A stretch of 64,000 bases of DNA from Endomicrobium sp. (GTDB taxonomy: Bacteria; Elusimicrobiota; Endomicrobiia; Endomicrobiales; Endomicrobiaceae). The notes under the pieces are model-generated. The model did not search any database, was not told the origin of the DNA, and worked only from the letters and a program-made list of their open reading frames with translations. Position numbers and translations under genes: made by a program. Where the stretch lies: the NCBI GenBank assembly GCA_031261715.1, contig JAISJB010000001.1, positions 248,001-312,000 on the forward strand. Direction: 5' to 3'. This document shows, piece by piece, positions 45,338 to 57,835 of the stretch (position 1 is the first letter of the stretch; every line of letters starts with the position of its first letter).

Positions 45338-46156
45338 TCACAATACAATTTTTTTTATATATTTTATTTTTTTAGCAAATAATTTTTTCCCAAGTTTTTT
45401 AAATTTGTTAGGGTTGTCACTTACAAAAAAATGTGTGTATCCTTTAGTAGAAGTATGTGTTGTCATAAGTTGCATTTTTTTTAACATCATGAATGTTGCC
45501 TTTGCAGTAGCTTGTGCTGAGTCAATAATAACTATTTTTTTCTTTACATGTATTTCTAAAATGTTTTTTATAAGTAAATAATGTGTACATCCTAAGATTA
45601 ATGTATCTATATTATGAAGTAATAGTTGTTTTAAATAGCTTTTTAAAACAATATTCATAATGATTTTATTATTGCTCCAGCCTTCTTCAATGAGTGGCAC
45701 AAGTAATGGACATGATTGTTGATATACTTTTGTATTATTGTTAATTAGTTTTATTTCATTTGGATACGCTTGACTAATCAGAGTTGTTTCAGTGCATATT
45801 ACGCCTATTACATTATTTTTTGACTTTGATAAAGCCAATTGTACTCCAGGTTGAATAACTCCTATTATTGGTATTGTAATATATTGTTGTATAGTAGGTA
45901 ATGCTAATGCAGATACAGTATTGCATGCTATGACAAGAAGTTTAATATTATAAGTCATTAAGAAAGTAATAATTGGTTCAATATATTTGATAATTGTTTT
46001 TTTTGATTTAGATCCATATGGAATGTGTACTGTATCTCCAAAATAAATAATATTTTCATAAGGTAATATTTTATTAATTGCAGATAAAATTGCCAATCCA
46101 CCAAAACCAGAATCAACGATTCCTATTGGATTGTTATTAGTTGGTTTTATTTTCAT
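45338..46156 (-). CDS. murI: Glutamate racemase
   Basis: Supplies D-glutamate for peptidoglycan. The two catalytic Cys are in ACNTVSAL and GCTHYLL, and GIVDSGFGGLAIL and YFGDTVHIPYGSKS are family signatures. 272 residues is normal. Its start overlaps the end of the amidase gene by 20 bp, so the two are transcribed together. Convergent with the microprotein gene, 17 bp apart. Confidence 0.96.
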   Translation of the reverse strand: MKIKPTNNNPIGIVDSGFGGLAILSAINKILPYENIIYFGDTVHIPYGSKSKKTIIKYIEPIITFLMTYNIKLLVIACNTVSALALPTIQQYITIPIIGVIQPGVQLALSKSKNNVIGVICTETTLISQAYPNEIKLINNNTKVYQQSCPLLVPLIEEGWSNNKIIMNIVLKSYLKQLLLHNIDTLILGCTHYLLIKNILEIHVKKKIVIIDSAQATAKATFMMLKKMQLMTTHTSTKGYTHFFVSDNPNKFKKLGKKLFAKKIKYIKKIVL

Positions 46157-47705
46157 GCCCTTTGTCTATGTATTTATAATAATTAATAATACCTTTATAA
46201 ATTGCATTTACTATTATATTACGAAATTTCTTAGAATTTAAATTTTTTTCTTGAATATAGTTACTTAAAAAAGCACTTTCTATAAGAATTGCTGGCATTT
46301 TTACTCTTTTCAATACATAAAAATTTGCCTGCTTAATACCCCTATTATTCATCTTACTTTTATTTCGTATTTCCATAGTGATAAAATTACATAATTCTGC
46401 AGCCTCATTAATATATTTGTTTACAGCCATTGAATGTAAAATTGCTTTTAACATATAATTATCATTATTTTCAAACTGTAAAATAGAATTATCTTTTATA
46501 GATGTTTTTTTATAATCTTGACCATAACTAGAATCTGATAAGAAATAAATTTCAAATCCATTTGCGTTGATATTTTGACTAGCATTACAATGAATAGATA
46601 CAAATAATGAAGCATATGATTTATTAGCTATACTAATCCTATTTTCTAATGAAATAAATTTGTCATTACTTCTTGTTAAAATTATTTTATAAATAGTATG
46701 CTTTTCAAATATTTTTTTCAATTCTTTAGCTATTAATAAATTTATATCTTTTTCTTTTGTTCCAGTAATACCTATAGCTCCTGAATCTTGTCCACCATGG
46801 CCAGCATCAATTACTATTACTTTTTTTTTTTTCTTATTGTGAAATGTAGCATTGTTAATTTTTTGGTTATTATTATTAGTACTAGTGAATACTTTTGATG
46901 TATTCACAAAGTAATATGTTTTTTGTAAATTATTTATTGACTTTTTACTAAGATGCGTTATATTTATATTGATTTTATTTTTATACATATTTATATTAAT
47001 ACGTTTAGTAATTGCTTGGAGATTAATTTTAATAATAACATCATTATGATCATTGTTACAAATGATGTTATTAATAACACCATCATTTATATTGATAAAA
47101 TTCTTTTTTAAAACTTTACCATTAAATATTTTAATTACTATATTTTTTTCTGTTTTCTTAAGTACAGTATAGTTCAATAATTTTATGCAGTGTAGTGATA
47201 TGCGAGCTCTATTATCACTTAAACAATATTCTACAACAGTGATATTAGGAATACGAACTATATTTAATGTGTATATTTTTGGTACACAATTCATTGTAGT
47301 TGAAGTAATATTTGTAAAATCTTTTAAAGAAAAAAAATCATCTGGCACATAAAGCTCTTTATTAATTAGTTTTGGATATGAAGATATAAAGTTAGTTTTA
47401 TTTCTAATAATAACTTTTTTACTATTAGGATGTAGAATAATTTCATTATTTTTAATATAAACTTTGACTATTTTACATACGTTATTGTCGTATATGTAGT
47501 AATGTTTACCGTGATATATTTTCACAATATCATTAATAGGTAAATAATATATTTTTGATAATTTACTTTTATATACTACAATTTTAGAAAGTATTTTATT
47601 ATCAAAACTAACTTTTACATTGTGAGCTATTATAGATTCTTTTGCATATAAACTAATAATATTAAATTGTAATATAATGAATAATACTAAAATTTTTGAT
47701 TTCAT
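46137..47705 (-). CDS. N-acetylmuramoyl-L-alanine amidase (Amidase_3) with long N-terminal region
   Basis: Exported peptidoglycan hydrolase for cell separation or remodelling. Signal peptide at residues 1-21. About 270 residues of beta-rich sequence follow (probably a copper-amine-oxidase-like and an AMIN-like part), then the catalytic domain: VIVIDAGHGGQDSGAIG, KEKDINLLIAKEL, SLFVSIHCNAS and PAILIESAFLSN, giving the zinc set H, E, H and the catalytic Glu. An A12 tract in the coding strand lies right before the catalytic domain. Operon with rpe and murI. Confidence 0.9.
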   Translation of the reverse strand: MKSKILVLFIILQFNIISLYAKESIIAHNVKVSFDNKILSKIVVYKSKLSKIYYLPINDIVKIYHGKHYYIYDNNVCKIVKVYIKNNEIILHPNSKKVIIRNKTNFISSYPKLINKELYVPDDFFSLKDFTNITSTTMNCVPKIYTLNIVRIPNITVVEYCLSDNRARISLHCIKLLNYTVLKKTEKNIVIKIFNGKVLKKNFININDGVINNIICNNDHNDVIIKINLQAITKRININMYKNKININITHLSKKSINNLQKTYYFVNTSKVFTSTNNNNQKINNATFHNKKKKKVIVIDAGHGGQDSGAIGITGTKEKDINLLIAKELKKIFEKHTIYKIILTRSNDKFISLENRISIANKSYASLFVSIHCNASQNINANGFEIYFLSDSSYGQDYKKTSIKDNSILQFENNDNYMLKAILHSMAVNKYINEAAELCNFITMEIRNKSKMNNRGIKQANFYVLKRVKMPAILIESAFLSNYIQEKNLNSKKFRNIIVNAIYKGIINYYKYIDKGHENKTN

Positions 47706-48355
47706 ATAACTAGAGATTTAATTGCATCTGTTATGTTTGTAGCAGAAAATATATAATTGCCACTTACTAATATGTTAGCTCCAGCATTAATACAAAGTAT
47801 TGCAGTATCTTTATTAATACCACCATCAACTTCAATAAGACATTGATATTTATTTTTATTTATAATATACCTTAATTGTTCTATTTTACTTATCATGGAA
47901 GTTAAAAAGACTTGCCCTCCAAATCCAGGTTGCACTGTCATTATCAATACTATATCAAGGTAAGGCAATAAATCTATTATTTGCTTAATATTAGTTTCTG
48001 GAGATATTGCAAGCCCTACTTTAATATTAGTAGTAGACTTAATATTATCAATAAGTTGTTTTTTGTTAGTATTAGTTTCATTATGAAAAGTTATTACATT
48101 AGCTCCAACTTGTTTTAATTCGTACCAATATTGCTCTGGGTTTGTTACCATAAGATGTACATCAAAAAATAGATTTGTAATATAACGTAAAAATTTTACT
48201 ATTATTGGCCCAAAAGTAAGATTAGGAACGAAATGCCCATCCATAATATCAATATGAATCCATTTGACTTGCGTTTGTTCTATCTTGCTTAACGTTTGTT
48301 GTAAAGTTAGAAAATTTGCAGATAATATTGAAGGAACGATTGTAATTTCTTTCAT
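47702..48355 (-). CDS. rpe: Ribulose-phosphate 3-epimerase
   Basis: TIM-barrel enzyme of the pentose phosphate pathway. IVPSILSANFLTLQQ, WIHIDIMDGHFVPNLTFGP, FDVHLMVTNPEQY, MTVQPGFGGQVF and EVDGGINKDT are all canonical, including metal ligands. 217 residues. The gene overlaps the amidase start by four bases. First gene of the rpe-amidase-murI run, preceded by tRNA-Arg. Confidence 0.96.
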   Translation of the reverse strand: MKEITIVPSILSANFLTLQQTLSKIEQTQVKWIHIDIMDGHFVPNLTFGPIIVKFLRYITNLFFDVHLMVTNPEQYWYELKQVGANVITFHNETNTNKKQLIDNIKSTTNIKVGLAISPETNIKQIIDLLPYLDIVLIMTVQPGFGGQVFLTSMISKIEQLRYIINKNKYQCLIEVDGGINKDTAILCINAGANILVSGNYIFSATNITDAIKSLVI

Positions 48356-48432
48356 ACCTTAGTATCTTTTTGATAAAAAAAAGATTAGTAATAAAAATGT
48401 TTCAGCAAATTTTATTATACATTTTTTATTTA

Positions 48433-48465
48433 GAATTCTTCAATTAACAATATAAATAAGAATTC
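48433..48465. repeat. 8-bp inverted repeat between rpe and tRNA-Arg
   Basis: GAATTCTT (48433-48440) and AAGAATTC (48458-48465) are perfect complements with a 17-base loop. It lies in the 146-bp gap downstream of tRNA-Arg and upstream of rpe on the minus strand, so it could mark a processing or pausing site. There is no T-run. Modest length; chance cannot be excluded. Confidence 0.35.
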
Positions 48466-48501
48466 ACCGTATTTAACTTTTATTAAGAAAATAAATTATC
48501 T

Positions 48502-48577
48502 AGCGCTCGTACGGATTTGAACCGTAATTCAAGGGTTTCGGAAACCAAATGCTTTATCCAAATTAAGCTACGAGCGC
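48502..48577 (-). tRNA. tRNA-Arg(CCG), structurally irregular
   Basis: 76 bases. Acceptor GCGCTCG/CGAGCGC, D-stem GCTT/AAGC and T-arm TACGG-TTCAAAT-CCGTA are sound. The anticodon arm is TTGGT-TTCCGAA-ACCCT: only the inner three pairs form, the outer two are T-C and T-T, and there is one extra base before it. The discriminator base is T, unusual for Arg. CGG is a rare codon at this base composition, so the gene may be under weak selection. It lies ten bases downstream of alaS. Confidence 0.75.
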
Positions 48578-48587
48578 AAATCTTATA

Positions 48588-51236
48588 TTATGATATAGAT
48601 AGATATTTATGTGATGTATTTATGATATTAGTAAGATTACATAAGAAATTTGCTCCACCTTGCGCAAAACTGTTAGTTCCTCCACCAGATCCATTGATAT
48701 CATAAGCAACTTTTTTTGCAATAGTGTTGGCACTTAACCCTTTTTGAATATAATCATTTGATACAAATACTATAAATAAAATTTTATTATTTCTTTGTGA
48801 TATTAAAATACTTATTATTGGTTTTACTTTATATTCAAGTTGCTTCAACAGCATTCTCAACATTTCCATACTAAAATTATTAACCAAAACAGGTAAAAAA
48901 TTATATTTATTAACTCTTTTAACCTTTGTAATATGTAAATTAACTTGATTAATTATTATATTATTTTGTAGTATTTTAACTTCATCTTTTAGTTTATTAT
49001 AGCTTGTAATGTATTTATTTAATGTACATAAAAAGTTATCTTTTGAAGTGGTTAACAGTTGTGATGCTTTCAAAAAATTCAATTCTTCATTTTTAACAAA
49101 GTTTTCTGCTGCGAAGCCTGCAACGCCTTCTATACGTCTTATTCCATTTGCAATAGATGTTTCAGATATTATTTTAAATAGACCTATGTCGCCAGTTCTA
49201 TTGACATGAGTGCCTGCACAAAGTTCAATTGAACATATTTTATTAATTGTATCTTTGATACTAACAGTCCTTACATAATTTGTATAAGCTTTTGTAGATA
49301 AAGATATCGCACCAATAGACAATGCCTGCTCTCTTGTCATATTTTTAATATGAATTTGTAAATTACTTCTAATAATCGAATTAACAGTTTTTTCTATTTT
49401 ATCTAAATCTGATTTAGCAATAGTAGTAAAATGTGGAAAATCAAAATGAAAATATTTTGTAGTCACTAATGATCCTTCTTGACATATGTGATTGCCAAGT
49501 ATTAATTTTAAAACAGTATTGAGTATATGAGTACTTGTATGATGTATTGAAGTAGATATTCTTTCATGTATATTAATTGTAGCTAATACTATGTCATAAA
49601 GATTTATAATTCCTCTTGTAATGTATACTTTATGTATAATTAAATTACTAATAGGTTTAAAAACCTTAATAACTTGACATTCACATTTATCATTTATTAT
49701 AGAGCCTGTGTCGCTTATTTGTCCACCACCATTAGGATAGAATGGCGTTTGAGTTAAAACAATTTCTCCATGATATCCAGCACTTAATTTATTAACTAAT
49801 ATTCCATTTTGAATTAATGCTATTATTTTAGTATGAATTCTGTAATTATTATATCCAATAAATATAGAATGGTTCATATTATTTAGCTTATTCAGTAATA
49901 ATTGATATAATTCTAAATGATTTATATCTGTTTTTTTTAATTTGTTATTTGATTTACTTTTAGATGCATTTTGTTTATCTTTAAAACTAACTTCATCAAA
50001 TGATAATCCATGTTTTTTAATTATTTCTTTAGCAAAATCATAAGGGAAACCATATGTATCATATAATTTAAATATATCATCGCTATTAATAAATGTAATA
50101 TTTTGTGTTTTATAAGATTGAATCATATTAACAAGTAACTTAGATCCAGATATTAGTGTGTCCAAAAATTTATGTTCTTCCATGGTTATTATAGTTTTAA
50201 TAAATTGTGGTTTGACTAGAAGTTCTGGATAAATAGGAGACATCAAATTAATCACAGTGTCAACTAGTTGATTAAGAAAAGGTGTTTTATATCTATAATT
50301 ATATCCTTGTTTTGCTGCTAGTCTTATGATTTTTCTTAAAACATAACCTCTACCATCATTTGAAGGTAGAACTCCATCTGCAATTAAAAATATTGCAGCT
50401 CTAACATGGTCTGCAATCATTTTTAGACTAGATATATTAACATTAATGTTTTTTTCTTTTGATGTAAAAATTTGGATAAGTTCTTTTATAATAGGAAGCA
50501 ATAAATCAATATCAAACACATCACTATACCCATTACAAACTGCTACAATTCTTTCAAGCCCCATTCCTGTATCGATATTTTTATGAGGTAAATCTTTCAA
50601 TGTTCCATCAAGTTGTTTGTCGAATTGAGTAAACACTAAATTCCATAACTCAAGGTATCTTCCACAACTACATGTTGGATTACAAGTACTTTTTTGACAT
50701 CCAACTTTTTCCCCTAAATCTATTAATATTTCAGAACAAGGCCCACATGGACCAGTAGTCCCCATATCCCAAAAATTTGTTTCTGTTTCCATCTTAATTA
50801 TATGACTTGAGGTTCCAAGTAATTTATTCCATATATTAAATGTTTCAACATCATCTTTATATACTGTAATATATAAATTTCGTTTTGGTAATAGCATATA
50901 CTTTGTTAAAAATTCCCAAGCCCACTCTATAGCTTCAAATTTGAAATAATCTCCAAAAGAAAAATTTCCTAACATTTCAAAAAATGTTAAATGTCTGATT
51001 GTAAGTCCAACTTGGTTAATATCAGATGTTCTTAGACATTTTTGGCAACTTACAACTCTTTTCTGTTTGCTGTTATTATTTAAAAATTGTTCTTTAAACT
51101 GTACCATACCTGCAGAAGTAAATAATAAGGTTGAATCATTACTGGGGACAAGAGAAGCTGATGGAACTATAGCACACCCTTTATTGCTAAAAAATTTAAG
51201 GAACATTGTTCTAATTTCTAGTGATAACTTATTCAT
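48588..51236 (-). CDS. alaS: Alanyl-tRNA synthetase
   Basis: Class II synthetase with editing. Catalytic part has FFEMLGNFSFGDYF, NFWDMGTTGPCGPCSEI and DTGMGLERIVAVC; the editing domain has HHTSTHILNTVLK and CAGTHVNRTGDIG (zinc ligands); the C-Ala end has NGSGGGTNSFAQGGAN. 882 residues is full length. Upstream is the divergent DUF116 gene; downstream is tRNA-Arg. No T-box was recognised. Confidence 0.97.
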   Translation of the reverse strand: MNKLSLEIRTMFLKFFSNKGCAIVPSASLVPSNDSTLLFTSAGMVQFKEQFLNNNSKQKRVVSCQKCLRTSDINQVGLTIRHLTFFEMLGNFSFGDYFKFEAIEWAWEFLTKYMLLPKRNLYITVYKDDVETFNIWNKLLGTSSHIIKMETETNFWDMGTTGPCGPCSEILIDLGEKVGCQKSTCNPTCSCGRYLELWNLVFTQFDKQLDGTLKDLPHKNIDTGMGLERIVAVCNGYSDVFDIDLLLPIIKELIQIFTSKEKNINVNISSLKMIADHVRAAIFLIADGVLPSNDGRGYVLRKIIRLAAKQGYNYRYKTPFLNQLVDTVINLMSPIYPELLVKPQFIKTIITMEEHKFLDTLISGSKLLVNMIQSYKTQNITFINSDDIFKLYDTYGFPYDFAKEIIKKHGLSFDEVSFKDKQNASKSKSNNKLKKTDINHLELYQLLLNKLNNMNHSIFIGYNNYRIHTKIIALIQNGILVNKLSAGYHGEIVLTQTPFYPNGGGQISDTGSIINDKCECQVIKVFKPISNLIIHKVYITRGIINLYDIVLATINIHERISTSIHHTSTHILNTVLKLILGNHICQEGSLVTTKYFHFDFPHFTTIAKSDLDKIEKTVNSIIRSNLQIHIKNMTREQALSIGAISLSTKAYTNYVRTVSIKDTINKICSIELCAGTHVNRTGDIGLFKIISETSIANGIRRIEGVAGFAAENFVKNEELNFLKASQLLTTSKDNFLCTLNKYITSYNKLKDEVKILQNNIIINQVNLHITKVKRVNKYNFLPVLVNNFSMEMLRMLLKQLEYKVKPIISILISQRNNKILFIVFVSNDYIQKGLSANTIAKKVAYDINGSGGGTNSFAQGGANFLCNLTNIINTSHKYLSIS

Positions 51237-51382
51237 TTTATTAAAATTATTTTATCATTTTTTTAGACAATTTTAAATGTATTTTATCAATTCTAATGAT
51301 GACAAAATTTGTAAAAATAAACCTATTTTAATAACATTTATATTGAAGTAAAGTTATTAATTGTAGTATACCTTGATATTGT

Positions 51383-51856
51383 ATGTATATATGCAATACT
51401 AAACATAGAAATGTTAAGTATTATAATAATTTTATAAACAGACATAATAAATTTTATGTTAAAAAATTTACGCACGTAGCTGTTAACGCTCGTATAGTAC
51501 TGGTTCCTCATTGTATGAGAAATAGTAGTCATTGTCTTGCTATTGAAAAAAATGGATATTATATATGCATGTCATGTGGTAACTGTAAAATTAATTATAT
51601 AAATACTTTATTGAAAAAGTTACATTATAAAGAAAATTCATTATATATTTTAAAAGGAAGTACAATAATTAAGGATATTATAAAAAAACAAAAACCAAGA
51701 GCAATTATAGGAATTGCATGCTTACAGGAAGGGTACCAAGCATTTAGATATTTTCAAAGACATAACTTAGTTATTCAATTTATTCCATTATTAAAGGATG
51801 GGTGTAGTTCTACAGATACAAATTTATTAGAAGTTGAAAGAATATTACAAATGTAG
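51383..51856 (+). CDS. DUF116 family protein, unknown function
   Basis: 157 residues. Characteristic Cys pattern: VLVPHCMRNSSHC, then YICMSCGNCKINYI (C-x2-C-x2-C), a GSTIIKDIIKKQKPRAIIGI segment with ACLQEGY, and PLLKDGCSST. This fits DUF116, in which the cysteines probably bind an Fe-S cluster or zinc. Longer family members have an N-terminal membrane part that is absent here. Possible promoter TTGAAG/TATACC lies just upstream (18-base spacer). Followed by mnmE, 58 bp away. Confidence 0.8.
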   Translation: MYICNTKHRNVKYYNNFINRHNKFYVKKFTHVAVNARIVLVPHCMRNSSHCLAIEKNGYYICMSCGNCKINYINTLLKKLHYKENSLYILKGSTIIKDIIKKQKPRAIIGIACLQEGYQAFRYFQRHNLVIQFIPLLKDGCSSTDTNLLEVERILQM

Positions 51857-51914
51857 TAAAAGGAAGGTATAAATAAAAAATATGATATGTTAAATTTTTT
51901 ATATATAGAATTTT

Positions 51915-53294
51915 ATGAGATATCTTAAAGATGATGATATAGCAGCTTTATCTACAGCATTAGGAATGTCAGCAATTGCCGTAATACGTTTATCTGGCAA
52001 AAACTCATTCAATATAATAAACAAAATATTTCACCCTCGTTCTAAAAATAGAAAAAAACAAGTTCAACACGGGCATATTGTACATAATAATAGAATACAA
52101 GATGATGTTTTATGTACTTTTTTTAAAGCTCCAGATACATATACAGGTGAAAATCTAGTGGAAATATCAGTACATGGAAATCCATTAATAATAAAATCTG
52201 TTTTAAATCTTTTATATCTCAATGGAGCTAGAGCTGCTGAACCAGGGGAATTTACCTATAGAGCATTTTTAAATGGGAAAATGGATCTATTGGAAGCTGA
52301 AGCTGTTTGCTCTTTAATAAGAAGTCAAAACAATATTGCTACTAGTTTAGCAATAAATAATTTAACTAAAAAATTTTCTAATAAAATTAAGCATATATTA
52401 AAAGTTGTTATTAATTTACTAACTTTTATAGAAGCTAATCTGGATCATCCTGAAGATGATCTAGAGCTTTTATCTAAAAATCAAAAAGAGAACAAAATTG
52501 ATTGTTGTATAAAATCAATTAAAGATTTATTAAATTCATATAACACTAATATACATTTGCAACACAGTTATAAAGTTATTTTTATAGGCAAACCAAATTC
52601 TGGAAAATCATCTATCTTTAATGCTATACTTGGAAAAGATAGATCTATTGTAACAGATATTGCTGGGACTACAACTGATACTATTGACGCAAGTCTAGAG
52701 TATAAAGGATATTTATTAACTTTTATTGATACAGCAGGACTTAATAATAGTGTTAAAAATTTTATTGAACATTTAGGTCAACAAAAAACCATAGAAACTT
52801 TAAATAAAGCTAATCTAATAATTTGGGTTTGTGATATTTCGTTGCAATTTGATGCAAATGACGAAAATATTTTAAAAATTATCAAGTTGTACAAAAAACA
52901 AAATGTACCTGTTATAGCTTTGTTAAATAAAAGTGATTTAAAACCTATATTATCTAGTAATAAAATTTATAGTATATATCCTAAACTTGTCAACGTTTTT
53001 ACTATATCTGCGAAAACAGGGTTGCATGTAAGTAAATTATTAGATAGTGTTATGGATATTATTAGTAACATTAATTTTGATTTAAATAATAGCGTAATGG
53101 TTAACGAAAGACAACATATATTGTTACAATCAGTACTACAATCTTTATGTTCTATAAAAAAAATAATAAATTGTGATGAAATTGTTTGTTTTCATCTCAT
53201 GAATATTAAAGAAAAATTAAATGAAATTTTAGGAATTAAAATTCAACAAGATATTTTAGAAAACATATTTAATAAGTTCTGTATAGGTAAATAA
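51915..53294 (+). CDS. mnmE: tRNA modification GTPase MnmE
   Basis: With MnmG makes the 5-carboxymethylaminomethyl group at U34. N-terminal folate-binding part, then a G domain: GKPNSGKSSIFNAILG (G1), DIAGTTTDTID (G2), DTAGL (G3) and LLNKSDLK (G4). Ends with FNKFCIGK, the conserved C-terminal Cys of MnmE. 459 residues. One base from rsmA, so cotranscribed. Confidence 0.96.
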   Translation: MRYLKDDDIAALSTALGMSAIAVIRLSGKNSFNIINKIFHPRSKNRKKQVQHGHIVHNNRIQDDVLCTFFKAPDTYTGENLVEISVHGNPLIIKSVLNLLYLNGARAAEPGEFTYRAFLNGKMDLLEAEAVCSLIRSQNNIATSLAINNLTKKFSNKIKHILKVVINLLTFIEANLDHPEDDLELLSKNQKENKIDCCIKSIKDLLNSYNTNIHLQHSYKVIFIGKPNSGKSSIFNAILGKDRSIVTDIAGTTTDTIDASLEYKGYLLTFIDTAGLNNSVKNFIEHLGQQKTIETLNKANLIIWVCDISLQFDANDENILKIIKLYKKQNVPVIALLNKSDLKPILSSNKIYSIYPKLVNVFTISAKTGLHVSKLLDSVMDIISNINFDLNNSVMVNERQHILLQSVLQSLCSIKKIINCDEIVCFHLMNIKEKLNEILGIKIQQDILENIFNKFCIGK

Positions 53295-53295
53295 C

Positions 53296-54093
53296 GTGAC
53301 TAGACCTAAGTACGGACAAAATTTTCTTGTAGATAATAATATTGCAAAAAAAATTATTAAGATTGCTACTTTACAACAAATAGATACTGTATTAGAAATT
53401 GGTTTTGGACATGGCATTTTAACAAAGATCATACAACCAAATGTTAAGTTACTATTAGCTATTGATATAGATAGATATTTAGCAAGAGAACTTCAATTAT
53501 ATTGTAAGAAACAAAATATTCATAATATAAACATTATGAATGTGAATTTTTTACAATACGATTTACAATATCTTATAAGAAGTACACAATCATTTAAAAT
53601 TATTTCAAATTTACCATATAATATAGCTACAAAGATAATTCAAAAAATATTACCGATTAAAAATTGGAAAATGGCTGTTTTAATGGTCCAAAAAGAAATA
53701 GCTCAAAGAATTGTAGCTAAACCTCATGATAAAAATTATGGATATTTATCATTATTTATTTCATATTACGCATATTCAAAAATTTTATTTAATGTACAAT
53801 CTACTTGTTTTATTCCACAACCCAAAGTTGTATCATCTGTTATTATGCTAACAAATAAAAGAACTAGTATTTTGACAGAAAAATATACAAAGTTATTATT
53901 TGATATTATTAAACATTTTTTTAAAACTCGTAGAAAAACTGTATTAAATTGTCTTAGTTCTTTTAACAATTTAGGAAAAGTAAATGCATTAACAATTCTT
54001 AATTTATGTAACTTAAATAAATTATTAAGACCGAATGAGTTATCATTGTTAAATTTTGTACAATTAATAAAAGTTTTAAAAAATAAAGATTAA
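53296..54093 (+). CDS. rsmA: 16S rRNA dimethyladenosine transferase
   Basis: KsgA/RsmA dimethylates A1518 and A1519 in helix 45. GQNFLVDNNIAKKII at the start, SAM motif VLEIGFGHGILT, catalytic ISNLPYNIATKI and FKTRRKTVLN. 265 residues is normal. Start codon GTG; immediately after mnmE. Confidence 0.96.
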   Translation: MTRPKYGQNFLVDNNIAKKIIKIATLQQIDTVLEIGFGHGILTKIIQPNVKLLLAIDIDRYLARELQLYCKKQNIHNINIMNVNFLQYDLQYLIRSTQSFKIISNLPYNIATKIIQKILPIKNWKMAVLMVQKEIAQRIVAKPHDKNYGYLSLFISYYAYSKILFNVQSTCFIPQPKVVSSVIMLTNKRTSILTEKYTKLLFDIIKHFFKTRRKTVLNCLSSFNNLGKVNALTILNLCNLNKLLRPNELSLLNFVQLIKVLKNKD

Positions 54094-54124
54094 AGAGATA
54101 ACTTTGACAGGATAAACAATAAAA

Positions 54125-55282
54125 ATGAATGTATTATGCAAAAAAATTGATCTACTTAAAGGAATGCAAGCTGTTTTACCTGTTGCTTTATCATATCAAA
54201 ATAAAAAGATTTTTAGTATACTATCAAATTTTGTTTTTAAAGTAACAGCTAACAATAACATAGAATTATCTGCTACTAATTTTGAAAGTTCAATAAAATA
54301 TTTTATACCTAATAATAATATAATAAAATCTGGCCAAATTATATTACCAGCTAAAAAATTTTATGATATTGTCAGAACAATGTCTAATACAGACATTATA
54401 GAAATAACGATTAGTGATACAAATAAATTAAATATTAAAACAGATAAAACTCAATTTAATCTATTAGGAATAACAAAAGCTGAATATCCTGATATTCCAG
54501 ATTTTCCAAAAGAGAATAATTTAATAATTAATAAACTTAATTTACTGGATGCTTTTAAAAAGACAATGTTTTCAATGTCAGTAGATTTACAACAAAATAT
54601 TTTAAATAGTACATATTTAGTAATTAAGAATGGAATTTTAGAAATAGTTACTACTGATGCTAGAAGGCTTGCGTATATCAAAATAGCTCATTTGAATACT
54701 TCAACAAATATGTATCAAGATCATGGAATTATTGTTCCTTCTAAAGCAATTCATGAAATAGTGAGATTGCTATCTTTAGATCTTAATTCTATAAATGTTG
54801 CATTATGTTTTATAAAAAATCAGCTTGCTATAAAAAGTAATAATATGATATTTTTAGCTACATTAATTTCAGGTAATTATCCAAATTACAAGCAAATAAT
54901 ACCAGAGAAAGAAACGTTAAATTTTAAAGTTAAATTACCTGTCAAAAATACCTTACATATAATGAAGCAAATGACTATTTTAACTGGAGATAAAATATGT
55001 ATAAAAGATTTATCCATCATAAATTTGTATTTCAATAAAGGAATTTGTACCATTTCAGCTTCAACTAGTGGTTTAGGATTTGGAGAATCTAAGATTAGTA
55101 TTGATTATTACGGTAAGCCAGTTAAAATTAGTTGTAATCCACATTTTATTAAAGATGTTCTTCAAAATATTGAGGATCTTTTTATTATATTTGCTTTATC
55201 AGTAAATTTAAAACCAATAGTTCTTTATTCTGAAACAAATACAAATTATTTGTATGTTATTATGCCAATGAAAGCAATCTAA
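54125..55282 (+). CDS. dnaN: DNA polymerase III beta sliding clamp
   Basis: Ring clamp that tethers the polymerase. Three clamp domains are evident, with VTTDARRLAYIK and an ending VIMPMKAI, close to the usual VMPMR terminus that forms part of the ligand pocket. 385 residues. In many bacteria dnaN is near dnaA and gyrB; here gyrB and gyrA follow but dnaA and recF are absent, so the usual origin cluster is broken. Confidence 0.96.
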   Translation: MNVLCKKIDLLKGMQAVLPVALSYQNKKIFSILSNFVFKVTANNNIELSATNFESSIKYFIPNNNIIKSGQIILPAKKFYDIVRTMSNTDIIEITISDTNKLNIKTDKTQFNLLGITKAEYPDIPDFPKENNLIINKLNLLDAFKKTMFSMSVDLQQNILNSTYLVIKNGILEIVTTDARRLAYIKIAHLNTSTNMYQDHGIIVPSKAIHEIVRLLSLDLNSINVALCFIKNQLAIKSNNMIFLATLISGNYPNYKQIIPEKETLNFKVKLPVKNTLHIMKQMTILTGDKICIKDLSIINLYFNKGICTISASTSGLGFGESKISIDYYGKPVKISCNPHFIKDVLQNIEDLFIIFALSVNLKPIVLYSETNTNYLYVIMPMKAI

Positions 55283-55318
55283 AAAGATATGTATTAAAAT
55301 ACCATATTATAGTAATAA

Positions 55319-57811
<2,493 letters not shown>

Positions 57812-57835
57812 TTAAAATAGAGGTTAGTTGTTTTT

